Source: an uncultured Eudoraea sp. (lineage in GTDB: Bacteria; Bacteroidota; Bacteroidia; Flavobacteriales; Flavobacteriaceae). From it: DNA of 8,469 nt. The position numbers were made by a program, and so were the translations under genes. The stretch covers positions 1 through 8,469 of the forward strand of contig CAJQNH010000125.1 of the NCBI GenBank assembly GCA_905479615.1, in the 5' to 3' direction. Under the pieces are notes generated by a model that saw only the letters and a program-made list of their open reading frames with translations, searched no databases and was not told the origin of the DNA. Numbering within the stretch: position 1 is the stretch's first letter; each line of letters opens with the position of its first letter. This document shows positions 6,640 through 8,469 of this stretch, one piece after another.

Positions 6640-7853
6640 AGAATATAATAAACATAGTAATAGGATTATTAATGGTCACGGCTCTAAAAGCTCAAACCCT
6701 GGACTCCTATATTCAGGAGGCCGAAAACAACAATCCCGAAGTGCAGGCATTTGAACTCAGATATAATATTTCTAAAGAAAAAGTGGAAGAAGCAAATGCC
6801 TTCCCCAAAACGGAAGTGAACGCAGGCGTTTTTGTCAGCGAACCTGAAACGAGAACGGGCGCGCAAAAAGCACGGTTTTCGGTCAAACAGATGCTTCCTT
6901 GGTTTGGGTCTATTACATTGCGGGAAAACTATGCAAGTTCTCTGGCCGAAGTTGATTATTTGGACATTGTAATTACCAAAAGAAAATTGCGATTATCGGT
7001 ATCACAATCCTATTATGAACTATACGCTATTGAGGAAAAGCAAGTAGTATTAGAGGAAAACATTCAACTCCTGAATACACATGAAAAGTTGGCCCTGACT
7101 TCGGTTGAAGTCGGTGGTGCATCTGCTGTTGATGTTCTAAGACTCCAGATAAGACAGAATGAACTTAAAGAAGCTAAACTGGTATTGGAGCAGGAATATA
7201 AGGCAGTCCAGACGCAGTTCAATAATTTCTTGAATCGGAATGCAAATACTTCTATTGCGGTTGTGGATGCCTTATCGGTAGAAGAACCTATTGAAATCCA
7301 GCAGCTTCAATTAGAACTGCATCCAGAATTAGAAAAATATGATAGACTGTATGAATCGGTAACACATTCAGCAGTTTTGAATCAGAAGGAGGCAAATCCC
7401 AATCTCGGTTTTGGGTTGGATTATATACCTGTAGCGAAGAGACCAGGTATGGACTTTAGTGATAATGGAAAAGATATTCTCATGCCGATGGTTTCCTTGT
7501 CCATTCCCATTTTCAACAATAATTATAAATCGAGAACCGTACAGAATGAATTGAGACAAGAGGAAATCTATGCGCAAAAAGCGAATCGAAGAAATTTGTT
7601 GGAAACTATTTTAAGTGATGCCCTTACTAATAAGGAAGCGTCCTATATCAAATACAAAACGCAACTAAAAAATTTGGAGCAAGCTAAAGATGCAGAGGAA
7701 ATTCTTGTCAAAAACTATGAAACAGGCACCATAGATTTCAATGATGTACTGGATATTCAGGAACTGCAATTGCGCTTTCAGATAAAACTGATAGAGGCTG
7801 TCAAAAATTATTATGTTCAAACGGCCATAATCAATTATTTAACGAATCAATAA
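6636..7853 (+). CDS. TolC-family outer-membrane efflux protein (CusC-like role)
   Basis: This 405-aa protein would be the trimeric outer-membrane channel of the efflux complex. A signal peptide (1-19, LLMVTALKA then Q20) ends in a signal-peptidase I site. Unlike E. coli CusC it has no lipobox. The OEP duplication is visible: each half has a beta-strand stretch (about 62-91 and 254-293, the second with MVSLSIPIF) followed by long helices. The matching helix-turn motifs are SVEVGGASAVDVLRLQ (156-171) and NYETGTIDFNDVLDIQELQ (360-378). The start codon overlaps the cusA stop (ATGA at 6636-6639), so the two subunits are very probably translated together, and this pairing supports a role in metal export. 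The length is slightly short for the family (often 410-480 aa) but all parts are present. It is followed by a 49-bp AT-rich gap with no clear promoter or terminator. Confidence 0.93.
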   Translation: MKNIINIVIGLLMVTALKAQTLDSYIQEAENNNPEVQAFELRYNISKEKVEEANAFPKTEVNAGVFVSEPETRTGAQKARFSVKQMLPWFGSITLRENYASSLAEVDYLDIVITKRKLRLSVSQSYYELYAIEEKQVVLEENIQLLNTHEKLALTSVEVGGASAVDVLRLQIRQNELKEAKLVLEQEYKAVQTQFNNFLNRNANTSIAVVDALSVEEPIEIQQLQLELHPELEKYDRLYESVTHSAVLNQKEANPNLGFGLDYIPVAKRPGMDFSDNGKDILMPMVSLSIPIFNNNYKSRTVQNELRQEEIYAQKANRRNLLETILSDALTNKEASYIKYKTQLKNLEQAKDAEEILVKNYETGTIDFNDVLDIQELQLRFQIKLIEAVKNYYVQTAIINYLTNQ

Positions 7854-7902
7854 AAAAATTCCAATAACATAATTATCAATTTAAACTCTAAAAAATAAAA
7901 GG

Positions 7903-8418
7903 ATGAAACGAAATGTAACCTTAACAATTACAACTATCATTACCATTTTTTTAGCCTCATGTGGGGACACAAATAAAAAGCAGGAAACTAAAATGAATAC
8001 CGAAGCTGAAATCGCCGATACCTCCTTTTCCGATGGAATGACCGGGAAGGTGTTCCAAAATTATCAGCAGGTTCGGATTGCTTTGGTTAATTCTGATGCC
8101 GAAGAAGTGAATATGGCTGCCGGAAACCTTGCCGAAAATTTAACCGGGCAAAGGGAAGAAATGAAGTCGATGGCCTTAGCCATGGCCGATACCAAAGACA
8201 TTGAAAAACAAAGGGAGCTATTTTCCCAGTTTACTGAGAAGGTGGAACCATTGTTTAAAGAATCTATTTCTGAAGGCGCCATCTACAAGCAGTTTTGCCC
8301 AATGGCCTTCGAAGGGAAAGGGGGCTATTGGATCTCCAATGCAGAAGAGATCAGAAATCCGTATTACGGAGAGAAGATGCTGAAATGTGGAAAAGTTACT
8401 GAAACAATAAAAAAGTAA
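7903..8418 (+). CDS. DUF3347-domain lipoprotein, probable periplasmic copper-binding protein
   Basis: The 171-aa protein starts with a lipoprotein signal: a hydrophobic stretch (5-16) and lipobox LASC with Cys20 as the acylated residue. The following GDTNKKQE does not resemble the acidic surface-export signals described for Bacteroidota lipoproteins, so a periplasm-facing anchor is likely. The mature part matches DUF3347: a helical region with VFQNYQQVRIALVNSD (50-65), then FCPMAFEGKGGYWIS (131-145), NPYYGEKMLKCG (152-163). Cys132, Met134, Met159 and Cys162 form a plausible thiol/thioether Cu(I) site. In Bacteroidota this domain also occurs as the C-terminal part of CusB-like adaptors; here it stands alone without the adaptor barrel and hairpin, so it cannot replace the adaptor structurally. 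A CusF-like copper carrier delivering to the pump is my inference. It lies 49 bp after the tolC-type gene and 3 nt before the HMA gene, clearly in the same operon. Confidence 0.88.
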   Translation: MKRNVTLTITTIITIFLASCGDTNKKQETKMNTEAEIADTSFSDGMTGKVFQNYQQVRIALVNSDAEEVNMAAGNLAENLTGQREEMKSMALAMADTKDIEKQRELFSQFTEKVEPLFKESISEGAIYKQFCPMAFEGKGGYWISNAEEIRNPYYGEKMLKCGKVTETIKK

Positions 8419-8421
8419 AAC

Positions 8422-8469
8422 TTGAAACACACCTATCACATATACGGAATGACCTGTAATGGCTGCAGA
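8422..8469 (+). CDS. Heavy-metal-associated (HMA) domain protein, N-terminal fragment
   Basis: Sixteen codons are visible before the window ends: start-KHTYHIYGMTCNGCR. GMTCNGC is the Cu(I)-binding GMxCxxC loop of HMA domains, at the usual distance (about 9 residues) from the N-terminus. The start must be TTG at 8422: the in-frame codon two before it is the stop of the DUF3347 gene (TAA 8416-8418), and the next ATG (8449) is the Met inside the metal loop, too late for the first beta strand. Only 3 nt separate it from the upstream stop, suggesting translational coupling. The product could be a CopZ-like cytosolic copper chaperone or the N-terminus of a CopA-type copper P-type ATPase; similar N-termini in Flavobacteriia that I recall belong to ATPases, but the window cannot decide. 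Confidence 0.82.
   Translation, partial: MKHTYHIYGMTCNGCR

Overview
The window looks like chromosomal DNA of a Bacteroidota member, most probably a Flavobacteriaceae-type marine or soil bacterium. The evidence is AT-rich intergenic DNA, TAnnTTTG promoter -7 boxes just upstream of several starts, no clear Shine-Dalgarno sites, protein families typical of the phylum (HYC_CC_PP, DUF3347), and an MreB start and a PurH of the Bacteroidota kind. The genus cannot be fixed from the sequence alone.

Left part (1-2188, all minus strand): a co-directional housekeeping run. In transcription order it is a small GAF-domain protein of the free-methionine-(R)-sulfoxide-reductase type, then purH (last two steps of IMP synthesis), then the first 16 codons of mreB running off the left edge. 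purH and mreB each have their own -7 box, and the GAF gene has a weaker one.

Middle (2189-2338): a divergent intergenic region. Rightward it carries a good -7 box only 8 nt before the next start codon.

Right part (2339-8469, all plus strand): a copper/silver efflux operon. It starts with a small exported Cys/Met protein of the HYC_CC_PP family. A 110-bp gap with several short inverted repeats follows, then a large CusA-type RND pump (1255 aa), a TolC-family outer-membrane channel overlapping it by ATGA, a DUF3347 lipoprotein with a CPM...MLKC motif, and the start of an HMA-domain protein (GMTCNGC) cut by the right edge. The three pump methionines of CusA are conserved, so Cu(I)/Ag(I) is the likely substrate.

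How the parts would work together (inference): the pump and channel export copper from periplasm and inner membrane across the outer membrane; the DUF3347 lipoprotein and perhaps the HYC protein hold or hand over copper in the periplasm; the HMA protein (a copper chaperone or the N-terminus of a CopA-type ATPase) handles the cytosolic side. No CusB-type periplasmic adaptor is present in the window, although the pump needs one. The most curious points are the unexplained HYC protein, the nearly leaderless start, the structured gap before cusA, the enlarged pump with four extra predicted membrane segments and a changed proton-relay site, and the free-standing DUF3347 protein. I see no tRNA, rRNA, CRISPR or insertion sequence.
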